A DNA stretch of 47,413 nt from Rhodanobacter sp. Lineage in GTDB: Bacteria > Pseudomonadota > Gammaproteobacteria > Xanthomonadales > Rhodanobacteraceae. A program made the translations under genes and the position numbers. The stretch covers positions 1 to 47,413 of the forward strand of contig SCRO01000010.1 in NCBI GenBank assembly GCA_004298505.1. The letters run 5' to 3'. Positions 27,408 to 35,088 of this stretch are shown piece after piece (within the stretch, counting starts at the first letter, position 1; each line of letters opens with the position of its first letter). The notes under the pieces were generated by a model. It worked only from the letters and a program-made list of their open reading frames with translations, was not told the origin of the DNA and did no database searches.

Positions 27408-28025
27408 ATGTTTCCGCATCGGGCGCAACGATGGCCACAGGTGGACCCCTTGAAATCTTCTTCAGCTGCTTCTTCCGCGGCTAACCGCGCAGGCGCCGAC
27501 AATCAGTTGCTGATCCAGGCTCTCACGCCAGCCGATAAATCGCCCCTGCTCGCGCTGGCCAGGCGTATTGCCGACGCTGGTTGCAACCTCTCCGAATCGC
27601 GTGTCTCGACGATCGGCACGGAAGTTTCCCTGATGCTGCTGGCCAGCGGCGCCTGGGACGCGCTAGCCAAGCTGGAAACCGCACTGACCAAACTCGCCCG
27701 CGACGAAAGCCTGCGCCTGGTGCACTACCGTACCGGTCCGCGCGAGAACAGCGGGCACCTGCTGCCCTATCTGGTGGAAGTGGTGGCCGCCGACCGGCCG
27801 GGCATCGTGGCCAGGATCGTGGAGTTCTTCAGCCAGCACGAGATCAGCGTCGAACAGCTGAACTCCACCCGCTATCTCGCCATGCAAACCGGCGCGGAAA
27901 TGTTCCAGGCCCAGTTCACTATCGGCATTCCGGCGGATATCCACATCGCCGCGCTGCGCGACGACTTCCTCGAACTGTGCGACGGCCTGAATCTCGACGC
28001 GATCATGGATCCGGTGAAATTCTGA
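27408..28025 (+). CDS. GcvR-like ACT-domain regulator
   Basis: 205 residues from ATG 27408, chosen because GGGAG lies 7 nt upstream; GTG and TTG codons at 27441 and 27450 are alternatives closer to the conserved region. Two ACT-like domains are visible: LLIQALTPADKSPLLALARR with the typical IADAGCNLSESRVSTIGTEV, and YLVEVVAADRPGIVARIVEF with SVEQLNSTRY. This is the architecture of the glycine-cleavage repressor GcvR, a protein-level regulator without its own DNA-binding domain. It lies divergent to dapA, as gcvR-like genes often do. Target unknown. Confidence 0.82.
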   Translation: MFPHRAQRWPQVDPLKSSSAASSAANRAGADNQLLIQALTPADKSPLLALARRIADAGCNLSESRVSTIGTEVSLMLLASGAWDALAKLETALTKLARDESLRLVHYRTGPRENSGHLLPYLVEVVAADRPGIVARIVEFFSQHEISVEQLNSTRYLAMQTGAEMFQAQFTIGIPADIHIAALRDDFLELCDGLNLDAIMDPVKF

Positions 28026-28266
28026 GATCCCTGCGCTCTGCCGAGCATCGCGCGAACGTGCCTTCCTGACAAGGCCTGTCATCTGCTGCCCTGCCCGCGC
28101 TAATCTGTGACCGTGACCTTGCCGGAGGGACGTTGCATTGCAAACCGCGAGTCGAATCATGCCAGTCGTTTCCGCCACGGTGCCTCGCCGCAACGTCGCC
28201 GCCTATGTCGCACCACTCATTCTTCCACCTGCTGGCACGGCGGCGCATCGCCGTGCAGGATTCGCC

Positions 28267-28728
28267 ATGCTCGAAATCGGCAAGAAACCGCCCACGCTGA
28301 AAGGCACCACCGGCGACGGCAATGAATTGAAACTGTCCAGCCTCAAGGGCGAATGGCTGGTGGTGTACTTCTACCCGAGGGACTCCACCCCCGGCTGCAC
28401 CAACGAGGCGAAGGACTTTCGCGACCTCTACCCGGCATTCCGCAAGCGCCACGCGCAGATCATCGGCGTGTCGCGCGATTCGCAAAAATCGCACGCCAAC
28501 TTCGCCGCCAAGCAGGAGCTGCCGTTCCCGCTGGTATCCGATCCCGACGAAACTTGGTGCCAGGCGTTCGACGTAATCCACGAGAAGGTGCTGTACGGCA
28601 AGCGACACCTGGGCATTGTACGCAGCACCTTCCTGATCGACCCCGACGGCAGGTTGGCGCGCGAGTGGCGCGGGGTGAAAGTCCCCGGCCACGCACAGGC
28701 CGTACTCGAGGCTATTCCCGTCGCCTGA
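28267..28728 (+). CDS. bcp: Peroxiredoxin PrxQ/Bcp
   Basis: 153 residues. Thiol peroxidase reducing H2O2 and organic peroxides. Peroxidatic Cys44 is in YFYPRDSTPGCTNEA. The position five residues on, which holds the resolving Cys in many Bcp proteins, is Lys49; the only other Cys is Cys98 in DETWCQAFDV, so the protein acts as a 1-Cys or an atypical 2-Cys enzyme. GIVRSTFLIDPDGRLAREWR is the conserved end of the fold. The start at 28267 has AGGA 6 nt upstream; in-frame extension to 28138 is unconserved. Confidence 0.93.
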   Translation: MLEIGKKPPTLKGTTGDGNELKLSSLKGEWLVVYFYPRDSTPGCTNEAKDFRDLYPAFRKRHAQIIGVSRDSQKSHANFAAKQELPFPLVSDPDETWCQAFDVIHEKVLYGKRHLGIVRSTFLIDPDGRLAREWRGVKVPGHAQAVLEAIPVA

Positions 28729-28789
28729 CCGCCCGCTCGATACTCGAATCCTGCCCGCTCCCTCCACCCACCCGCGAGGACACTTCCGC

Positions 28790-30172
28790 ATGACCGGAAG
28801 CAAGCGCATCTACGCTCTCGACACCAACGTCCTGCTGCATGACCCGACCTCGCTGTTCCGTTTCGAGGAACACGACGTCTTCATTCCGATGACCGTACTG
28901 GAGGAGCTCGACGAAAAGAAGAAAGGTGCCTCGGAAGTCTCGCGCAACGGCCGCCAGGTCAGTCGCTTCCTCAACGAGCTGATCGAGGCCGGCAAGCAGC
29001 ACGACCTCGGCGAAGGCCTGGATCTGGCCAACCCGCAAGGCATCAAGCTCAAGCGCGGCGGCTCGGTCGGCCGCCTGTATTTCCAGCACCGCACCAGCAG
29101 CAACGGCCACGCCAAAGCCGACAACCAGATCCTCGCGGCGGTGATCGAACTGCGCGACCAGCATCCCGATCGCGACGTGATCCTGGTCACCAAGGACATC
29201 AACCTCAGGATCAAGGCCAGCATCAACGGCCTGGTTGCCGAGGACTACGAGAACGACCGCGCGCTGGACGATTTCGCGTTGTTGTATACCGGTTCGACGG
29301 AACTGCCGACCGACTTCTGGGATCTGCATCCGGAAGTTCGTTCATGGACCGAGCACGGCCGCACCTACTACCAGCTGGATCGCCGCGAGGACGAGCGCTG
29401 GCATCCCAACGAATGCCTGTACCTGCCGGGCGAGAACGAGATCGAACTGCGCGTGCTGCGCCTGGAGGACGAGCACGCCACGATGGTGCTGCTGGACGAC
29501 CATTCGCACGCCAACCACCACGTCTGGGGTATCGGCGCACGCAACCGCGAGCAGAATTTCGCGCTCAACGCGTTGATGGATCCCGAGATCGACTTCGTCA
29601 CCCTGCTCGGCAACGCCGGGACCGGCAAGACCCTGCTCGCGCTGGCCGCCGGCCTGGCCCAGGTGATGGACCAGCAGCGCTATCGCGAGATCATCATGAC
29701 CCGCGCCACCGTGTCGGTGGGCGAGGACATCGGCTTCCTCCCCGGCACCGAGGAGGAAAAGATGACGCCATGGATGGGCGCGCTGACCGACAACCTCGAA
29801 GTGCTGGCCAATCCCGAGGATGGCGGCAGCTGGGGTCGCCAGGCCACCAACGACCTGCTCGCCTCGCGCATCAAGATCCGTTCACTGAACTTCATGCGCG
29901 GGCGCACCTTCCTGTCGCGCTACCTGATCATCGACGAGGCGCAGAACCTCACCCCGAAACAGATGAAAACCCTAATCACCCGTGCCGGCCCTGGCACCAA
30001 GATCGTCTGCCTGGGCAACGTCGAGCAGATCGACACGCCCTACCTCACCGAAACCACCTCCGGCCTCACCTATGCCGTGGATCGCTTCAAGAGCTGGGAG
30101 CATTCGGCGCACATCACGCTGCGTCGCGGCGAGCGGTCGCGGTTGGCCGACTTTGCGGCGGAGATGATGTAG
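28790..30172 (+). CDS. PIN-PhoH family ATPase
   Basis: 460 residues, two domains. The N-terminal PIN nuclease-like domain starts YALDTNVLLHDPTSL with acidic metal ligands and includes VTKDINLRIKA. The C-terminal PhoH P-loop ATPase has Walker A GNAGTGKTLLAL at about 274 and Walker B YLIIDEAQNLTPKQMKTLIT. PIN-PhoH fusions of this layout are proposed RNA-processing or unwinding ribonucleases. It probably forms a unit with the upstream bcp gene (61-bp gap). Start ATG 28790. Confidence 0.92.
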   Translation: MTGSKRIYALDTNVLLHDPTSLFRFEEHDVFIPMTVLEELDEKKKGASEVSRNGRQVSRFLNELIEAGKQHDLGEGLDLANPQGIKLKRGGSVGRLYFQHRTSSNGHAKADNQILAAVIELRDQHPDRDVILVTKDINLRIKASINGLVAEDYENDRALDDFALLYTGSTELPTDFWDLHPEVRSWTEHGRTYYQLDRREDERWHPNECLYLPGENEIELRVLRLEDEHATMVLLDDHSHANHHVWGIGARNREQNFALNALMDPEIDFVTLLGNAGTGKTLLALAAGLAQVMDQQRYREIIMTRATVSVGEDIGFLPGTEEEKMTPWMGALTDNLEVLANPEDGGSWGRQATNDLLASRIKIRSLNFMRGRTFLSRYLIIDEAQNLTPKQMKTLITRAGPGTKIVCLGNVEQIDTPYLTETTSGLTYAVDRFKSWEHSAHITLRRGERSRLADFAAEMM

Positions 30173-30177
30173 GAGAG

Positions 30178-30228
30178 GGTGTTCGGTGTTCGGTGTTCGG
30201 TTGCCGGGCTCCTGAACCCTGAACACCG
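30178..30228. repeat. GGTGTTC tandem repeat with downstream inverted partner
   Basis: GGTGTTC occurs three times head-to-tail (30178, 30185, 30192) and is followed 10 bp later by CCTGAACCCTGAACACC (30211 on), which pairs with the tract. The architecture resembles the pair at 4223-4333 though the sequence differs. Confidence 0.7.
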
Positions 30229-30302
30229 CCCCCAACACAGCCGGCTTCCGGTATCCAGGCAGGTACAATAGCCGCCTGCTCACTCCATGCCGTACCGCTC
30301 CC

Positions 30303-31256
30303 ATGCTGCTCACCCCTCGCCTCATCCTGCTGGTCCTGTTCGCCTTGTTCGCGTTGTGCGTGCTGCTGGTGCACCTGCGCGGGCGCGTGCGGCTGCGCTT
30401 CGATCGACAGCTGGTCGATCACTCGGCGGTATTCGCGCCGTACAACCTGCTGATGTACGCGTTCTCGGCGGTGCCAGCCAAACCCATTCTCGACCGTCGC
30501 AGCTTTCCACAACTGGATCTGTTGCAGGCGAACTGGGAGACCATTCGCGAGGAGGCACTGCGCCTGACCGACCAGGGGCGCATCCGCGGCACCACGAAGC
30601 ACAACGATGCGAGTTTCAACAGCTTCATCAAGCAGGGCTGGAAGCGCTTCTACCTGAAGTGGTACGGCGAGCCGCTGGCCTCGGCGCAGGCACTATGCCC
30701 GAAGACGGTGGAGCTGCTCAATTCGATTCCTGGCATCAAGGCGGCGATGTTCGCCACGCTGGCGCCGAACAGCAAGCTCAACCCCCACCGCGACCCGTTC
30801 GCCGGTTCGTTGCGCTACCACCTGGGCCTGATCACGCCGAACTCGCGCGAGTGCCGCATCCTGGTCGACGGCGAGGAACACGCCTGGGGCGACGGCAAGG
30901 ACGTGGTATTCGACGAAACCTTCGTGCACTGGGTGGAAAACAAGACCGACCAGACCCGCGTGATCCTGTTCGCCGATGTCGAGCGCCCGCTGCGCACGCG
31001 CTGGATGAGCGCGATCAACCACCGCGTCGGCACGTTCATGGGCAAGATCACCGCCTCGCCGAACGACGACGGGGGGACGGAGAAGACCGGCTTCGTGAAT
31101 CGTCTGTATGCGCGGAGCCAGCGCAAAAGCGCCATGCACCGGTGGCGGAAGGAATTCAAGAGCCGGCACAAGAAGATCTACAAGGCGGGCAAGTACGTTG
31201 GCATCCTGGCGGTGATGTGGGTGATTTTCCTGGCGCCCTGGCCGATTGCCCGCTGA
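30303..31256 (+). CDS. LpxO-like Fe(II)/2-oxoglutarate aspartyl/asparaginyl beta-hydroxylase
   Basis: 317 residues. An N-terminal membrane segment (LLTPRLILLVLFALFALCVL) is followed by an aspartyl/asparaginyl-hydroxylase domain. Iron ligands are visible in HRDPFAGSLRYHLGL and, further on, FVHWVENKTDQTRVILFAD; AWGDGKDVVFDETF is also conserved. The C-terminus is basic and ends with another hydrophobic helix (VGILAVMWVIFLAPWPIAR). Membrane-anchored relatives include LpxO, which 2-hydroxylates lipid A acyl chains, so a lipid A role is likely but not certain. It ends before a bidirectional terminator. Confidence 0.83.
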   Translation: MLLTPRLILLVLFALFALCVLLVHLRGRVRLRFDRQLVDHSAVFAPYNLLMYAFSAVPAKPILDRRSFPQLDLLQANWETIREEALRLTDQGRIRGTTKHNDASFNSFIKQGWKRFYLKWYGEPLASAQALCPKTVELLNSIPGIKAAMFATLAPNSKLNPHRDPFAGSLRYHLGLITPNSRECRILVDGEEHAWGDGKDVVFDETFVHWVENKTDQTRVILFADVERPLRTRWMSAINHRVGTFMGKITASPNDDGGTEKTGFVNRLYARSQRKSAMHRWRKEFKSRHKKIYKAGKYVGILAVMWVIFLAPWPIAR

Positions 31257-31309
31257 TCACCTGCGGTTGCCGTCAACGATCTGACCTGGCGTGCACCAAA
31301 TGCCAGCAC

Positions 31310-31350
31310 CATGAAAAAAGCCGAGGCTGTCAACCGCGGCTTTTTTCATG
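31310..31350. terminator. Bidirectional terminator between the hydroxylase and isocitrate dehydrogenase genes
   Basis: CATGAAAAAAGCCG and its reverse complement CGGCTTTTTTCATG enclose a 13-nt loop; A6 and T6 tracts flank the stem, serving both convergent genes. Confidence 0.9.
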
Positions 31351-31367
31351 CACGATGAAGCCGAAAC

Positions 31368-32381
31368 TCAGCCCTTGATCCGCTTCACGATCGCCTCGGC
31401 GAAACTGCTGGTGCTGCCCTTGCCGCCAAGATCAGGCGTCACTTGTGCATGGTCGAGCTCGATCGTGGCGCGGATCGCCTGGCGCAACTGGTCGCCCTTG
31501 GCCACCATGTCCAGGTAATCGAGCATGTCGGCCGCGGCCAGCAGCAGTGCGCACGGGTTGGCAATGCCCTTGCCGGCGATATCCGGCGCCGAGCCGTGCA
31601 CGGCCTCGAAGATCGCCGCATGCTCACCAATGTTGTCGCCCGGCGCCAAGCCCAGGCCACCGACCAGCCCGGCGCACAGGTCGGACAGGATGTCGCCGAA
31701 CAGGTTGGTGGTGACGATCACGTCGAACTGTTCGGGTTTCATCACCAGCTGCATGCAGGTGTTGTCCACGATCATTTCGTTGAACTCGATCTGCGGATAT
31801 TCCCTGGCGATCTCGCGTGCCATGTTGAGGAACAGGCCCGAGCTGGTCTTCAGGATGTTTGCCTTGTGCACGGCGGTGACTTTCTTGCGGCCCTTCTTCG
31901 CCGCCAGCTCAAACGCGTAGCGCACGATCCGGCTGCTGCCCTTGCGCGTGTTGCGCGTCACCGATTCGGCGATCTCGCCATCTTCGGAGAGGGTTTGCCC
32001 CTCGGCACGGTAGGCACCCTCGGTGTTCTCGCGCACGATGATGATGTCGATGTTCTCGTAGCGTGATTTGGTGCCAGGAAAGCTCACCGCCACACGCACA
32101 TTCGCGTACAGGTCGAAGTGCCGCCGCAGAGTGACGTTGACCGAAGTGAAACCGCCGCCGATCGGTGTGGTCAGCGGCCCCTTCAGCGCCACCTTGTGCT
32201 CGGCGATCTTGTCCAGTGTGGACTTGGGCAGCAGGTCGCCCTGCTTTTCCAGCGCCACCATGCCGGCGTCGGCAAAGTCGTAACTCAAACCACAGTCCAA
32301 CGCGTCGAGCACGCGCAGCGTGGCAGTCATGATCTCCGGACCGATACCGTCGCCGGGGATCACGGCAAGTGTCTTGCTCAT
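31368..32381 (-). CDS. NAD-dependent isocitrate dehydrogenase
   Basis: 337 residues, the compact isopropylmalate-dehydrogenase-like type. Begins MSKTLAVIPGDGIGPEIM. Substrate site VRENTEGAYRAEGQ and FGDILSDLCAGLVGGLGLAP; cofactor site HGSAPDIAGKGIANP. The Asp-Ile after SAP is the pair associated with NAD preference; NADP enzymes have Lys-Tyr there. It should oxidatively decarboxylate isocitrate in the TCA cycle. Homoisocitrate or isopropylmalate dehydrogenase are less likely because of the serine-rich FTSVNVTLRRHFDLYANVR segment. Start at 32381; the longer frame to 32498 is unconserved. Confidence 0.88.
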   Translation of the reverse strand: MSKTLAVIPGDGIGPEIMTATLRVLDALDCGLSYDFADAGMVALEKQGDLLPKSTLDKIAEHKVALKGPLTTPIGGGFTSVNVTLRRHFDLYANVRVAVSFPGTKSRYENIDIIIVRENTEGAYRAEGQTLSEDGEIAESVTRNTRKGSSRIVRYAFELAAKKGRKKVTAVHKANILKTSSGLFLNMAREIAREYPQIEFNEMIVDNTCMQLVMKPEQFDVIVTTNLFGDILSDLCAGLVGGLGLAPGDNIGEHAAIFEAVHGSAPDIAGKGIANPCALLLAAADMLDYLDMVAKGDQLRQAIRATIELDHAQVTPDLGGKGSTSSFAEAIVKRIKG

Positions 32382-32546
32382 TGGGATACTCCTTGGGGCT
32401 GTTCGCATGCGTGCAGTGTGAAAACGCCTGCAAAGACCGCTTATTATCGCGCGTGCACCCTTAACCGGACAGCCAACCCATCGCGTGCGACGTTGCAAAT
32501 CCTCGCACGGAGCGTTGCGGAAACTCGCACCGCACGCAACTTCTTG

Positions 32547-32568
32547 CAGGAGCCCGCTCGCGCGCGAT
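32547..32568. repeat. Single REP-like unit
   Basis: caggagcccgctcgcgcgcg plus 'at' is one arm of the REP-like sequence also found at 10481-10503, with one substitution in the palindrome. It abuts the stop codon of the AhpD-like gene. Confidence 0.6.
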
Positions 32569-32945
32569 CAGGTGTGGTCGGCGCACTCCGCGGCGGCAGG
32601 TTCGCCGGTTTCCAGTTTGTCCAGGAAGTCCACCGCGCGGCGCAGGTGCGGGATCACGATGGATCCACCGACCACCAGACCCACGCTGAACACCTCGAAG
32701 AACTCATCACGTTGCACCCCGACCTGCTTGCACTGCGTCACGTGATAGCTGATGCAATCGTCGCAACGCAGCACCATTGAGGCGACCAGCCCAAGCATCT
32801 CCTTGGTCTTTACGTCCAGCGCGCCAGCCTTGTAGGTCTGCGTATCCAGGGCGAAGAAACGCCGCACAACCTGGTTGTCCTCGGCCAGGATGCGCTCGTT
32901 CATGCGCTGGCGGAAGGCGCTGAATGCGGCCAGTTGGTCGCTCAT
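32568..32945 (-). CDS. AhpD/carboxymuconolactone decarboxylase-like protein
   Basis: 125 residues. The AhpD-like core CDDCISYHVTQCKQVGV contains the CxxC pair C61/C64 and His68, the thiol-reductase triad of AhpD; the helix KTKEMLGLVASMVLR precedes it. AhpD relatives reduce peroxiredoxin systems, while other CMD-fold proteins decarboxylate; the CxxC favours a redox role. It overlaps the glutaredoxin gene by 4 bp, consistent with joint redox function. ATG 32945. Confidence 0.87.
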   Translation of the reverse strand: MSDQLAAFSAFRQRMNERILAEDNQVVRRFFALDTQTYKAGALDVKTKEMLGLVASMVLRCDDCISYHVTQCKQVGVQRDEFFEVFSVGLVVGGSIVIPHLRRAVDFLDKLETGEPAAAECADHT

Positions 32946-33205
32946 GCGGCAGACTCCAGCAACTGCTTGAGCTGGCCGTTGCGATCGGCCGCCGCCAGCT
33001 GGTCAAAGCCGCCGACATGCCGGTCGTTAATGAAGATCTGCGGCACCGTGCGGGCGCCGCCACTGCGCGCCAGCATCGCTTCGCGCTGCGCCGGATCGGC
33101 ATCTACGCGCACTTCGGTCCACTCCAGCCCACGGGCCTTGAGCAGGTTCTTTGCGGCTACGCAGTACGGGCATACCGCGGTGGAATAAACCTCGATCTTG
33201 GGCAT
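32942..33205 (-). CDS. grxC: Glutaredoxin, GrxC type
   Basis: 87 residues. MPKIEVYSTAVCPYCVAAK with dithiol active site C12-P-Y-C15, cis-Pro segment ARTVPQIFINDRHVGGFDQL, typical of GrxC. A glutathione-dependent disulfide reductase in the cytoplasm. The start at 33205 gives the normal length; an extension to 33262 is unconserved. It is first in a two-gene unit with the AhpD-like protein. Confidence 0.96.
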   Translation of the reverse strand: MPKIEVYSTAVCPYCVAAKNLLKARGLEWTEVRVDADPAQREAMLARSGGARTVPQIFINDRHVGGFDQLAAADRNGQLKQLLESAA

Positions 33206-33319
33206 CACGACAACTCCGGACAATATGGGAACTGCAGGTAAATGGGGTCCGACCGACTGCAAGGCAAGCCACGGAACCGACGCCCCGGCAGGTGGTCACA
33301 ATGTTATTGTCGCGTACCC

Positions 33320-35020
33320 ATGGCCATGACCCCAAGACGCCCCACCGCGTGCCTGTTGACGGCGCTGATCACCGCCGGCCTCACCTGCAGCGCCGGCGCG
33401 CAGGATGACGTGCGCCTGCCGGACCTGGGCAGCTCGGCCAACGCGCTGATCTCGCCACAGGAGGCGCAGGACTACGGTGCTTCCATGCTGCGCCAGATGC
33501 GCGCGCTGAACATGGTGGTTGACGACCCGCTGCTGGACGACTACATCAACGACCTCGGCCACCGGCTCGCCGCCAGCTCCGACAAGCCCAGGGATCATTT
33601 CGCCTTCTTCATCGTGAAAGATCCGGAAATCAATGCGTTCGCAGCGCCCGGTGGCTACATCGCGGTCAACTCAGGCCTGATCACGATCGCCCGCAACGAG
33701 AGCGAACTGGCCGGGGTGATCGCGCACGAAATCGGCCACATCACCCAGAACCACCTGCAGCGCGCGTTCGAGGCCTCGAAGAAGGATGCACCACTCATGG
33801 CGCTGGTGCTGCTCGGCGCGATCGTGGCCGGCGCCAGCAGCCACAGCGGCGATGCGCCGATGGCCGTGCTCGCCGGCGGCCAGGGCCTGCTTGCGCAAAA
33901 ATCGATCAACTTCACCCGCAAGGACGAGATCGAGGCCGATCGGGCCGGCATCCAGACGCTGGCGCGGGCTGGGTTCGATCCGAATGCGATGGCGGATTTC
34001 TTTCAGCGCATGCAGGATGTGCTGAGCACCGGCGCTGGCGGCGAAGACGTGCCGGCCCTGCTGCAGACTCACCCGGTGACCACGATGCGGATCAGCGATG
34101 CCAAGGCGCGTGCCGGTGCGCTGATCGCCGCGCAGAAACTGCGTCCCTCGGCCAGCATGGATGTTCAGGAGTGGGCCCGGACCACCGTCCCGATTGCTTT
34201 CGTCAAGAATCCGGCCAGTCTGCTCGAACCGCCCAAGGCTGGCCCGATCGATACGTTTGCGCTGATCCGCGAGCGCGTGCGGGTACTTGCCGGTGATGCG
34301 ACCAGAGAGGCCAGCTATTACGGCTCCAACCTGCACAACAGGCACGACTTCGATACCCCGGCGAACCATTACGGTTATGCGCTTGCGCTCACCCGCAGCG
34401 GTCGCGGCGCGGCGGCCATTGCCCAGTTGCAGCCGTTGCTGCGCACCTCGCCAGACAACCTGATTCTGAAGCTCGCGTTGGCCGACGCTGAACTGCAGGC
34501 CGGACAGCGGGCGCCCGCGCTGGAGATCTACAAGGCGCTTAACGCGCAATCGCCGCGCAATCGTGCCGTCGCGCTCGCCTACGCCAAGGCACTGACCGCC
34601 GGCGGCAGCAGGGACCAGGCCAGCCTCGCCGCGAGCTTGCTGCGGCCGATGCTGGACGACGCCAGCGAACCAGAAATCTACAGCGCTTACGCGCGCGCCA
34701 ACGACGAAGCCGGCGACAGCGTGCGAGCCAGCGAGGCCTACGCCGATGCCAGCTACTACGCGGGCCGGCCGTTCGATGCGATGGAACAGCTCAAGCGCCT
34801 GCTCAAGCGCACCGACCTGGACTACTACGCGCGCGCCCGAATCGAGGCCCGCATCACCGAACTGACCCCGCTGGTACTGGAACTGCGCAAGCGCAAGATC
34901 CAGACCGCAGACAATCCCGATGGACGCCAGCAGCAGTTGCAGCAGGACGTGGATTGCCACGGGCGGCTTTGCGTCGACTCCGGTGCCGCGCCCGTGGAAG
35001 CCTGGCGTACAAACCCATAG
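33320..35020 (+). CDS. BepA-like M48 metalloprotease with C-terminal TPRs
   Basis: 566 residues. The signal peptide (PTACLLTALITAGLTCSAGA) directs it to the periplasm. Zinc motif HEIGH at 136-140 (VIAHEIGHITQNHLQRAFEA), with third ligand Glu205 in DEIEADRAGIQTLARAGFDP. The C-terminal half has TPR-like helices (AAIAQLQPLLRTSPDNLILK, KLALADAELQAGQRAPALEI). E. coli BepA/YfgC has this architecture and monitors LptD/BAM assembly. Start at 33320; a second ATG is 6 bp on. Full length. Confidence 0.92.
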   Translation: MAMTPRRPTACLLTALITAGLTCSAGAQDDVRLPDLGSSANALISPQEAQDYGASMLRQMRALNMVVDDPLLDDYINDLGHRLAASSDKPRDHFAFFIVKDPEINAFAAPGGYIAVNSGLITIARNESELAGVIAHEIGHITQNHLQRAFEASKKDAPLMALVLLGAIVAGASSHSGDAPMAVLAGGQGLLAQKSINFTRKDEIEADRAGIQTLARAGFDPNAMADFFQRMQDVLSTGAGGEDVPALLQTHPVTTMRISDAKARAGALIAAQKLRPSASMDVQEWARTTVPIAFVKNPASLLEPPKAGPIDTFALIRERVRVLAGDATREASYYGSNLHNRHDFDTPANHYGYALALTRSGRGAAAIAQLQPLLRTSPDNLILKLALADAELQAGQRAPALEIYKALNAQSPRNRAVALAYAKALTAGGSRDQASLAASLLRPMLDDASEPEIYSAYARANDEAGDSVRASEAYADASYYAGRPFDAMEQLKRLLKRTDLDYYARARIEARITELTPLVLELRKRKIQTADNPDGRQQQLQQDVDCHGRLCVDSGAAPVEAWRTNP

Positions 35021-35088
35021 AACCGCAGCGGCTGAACGCTGCACCATCGGACGATGTATTTGGTGCGCGCCATGCGCCAGAATGAGTC

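Noticed and set aside
30178-30228. CRISPR-like repeats
   Set aside because: Units are 7 bp and contiguous with no spacers; no cas genes in the window.
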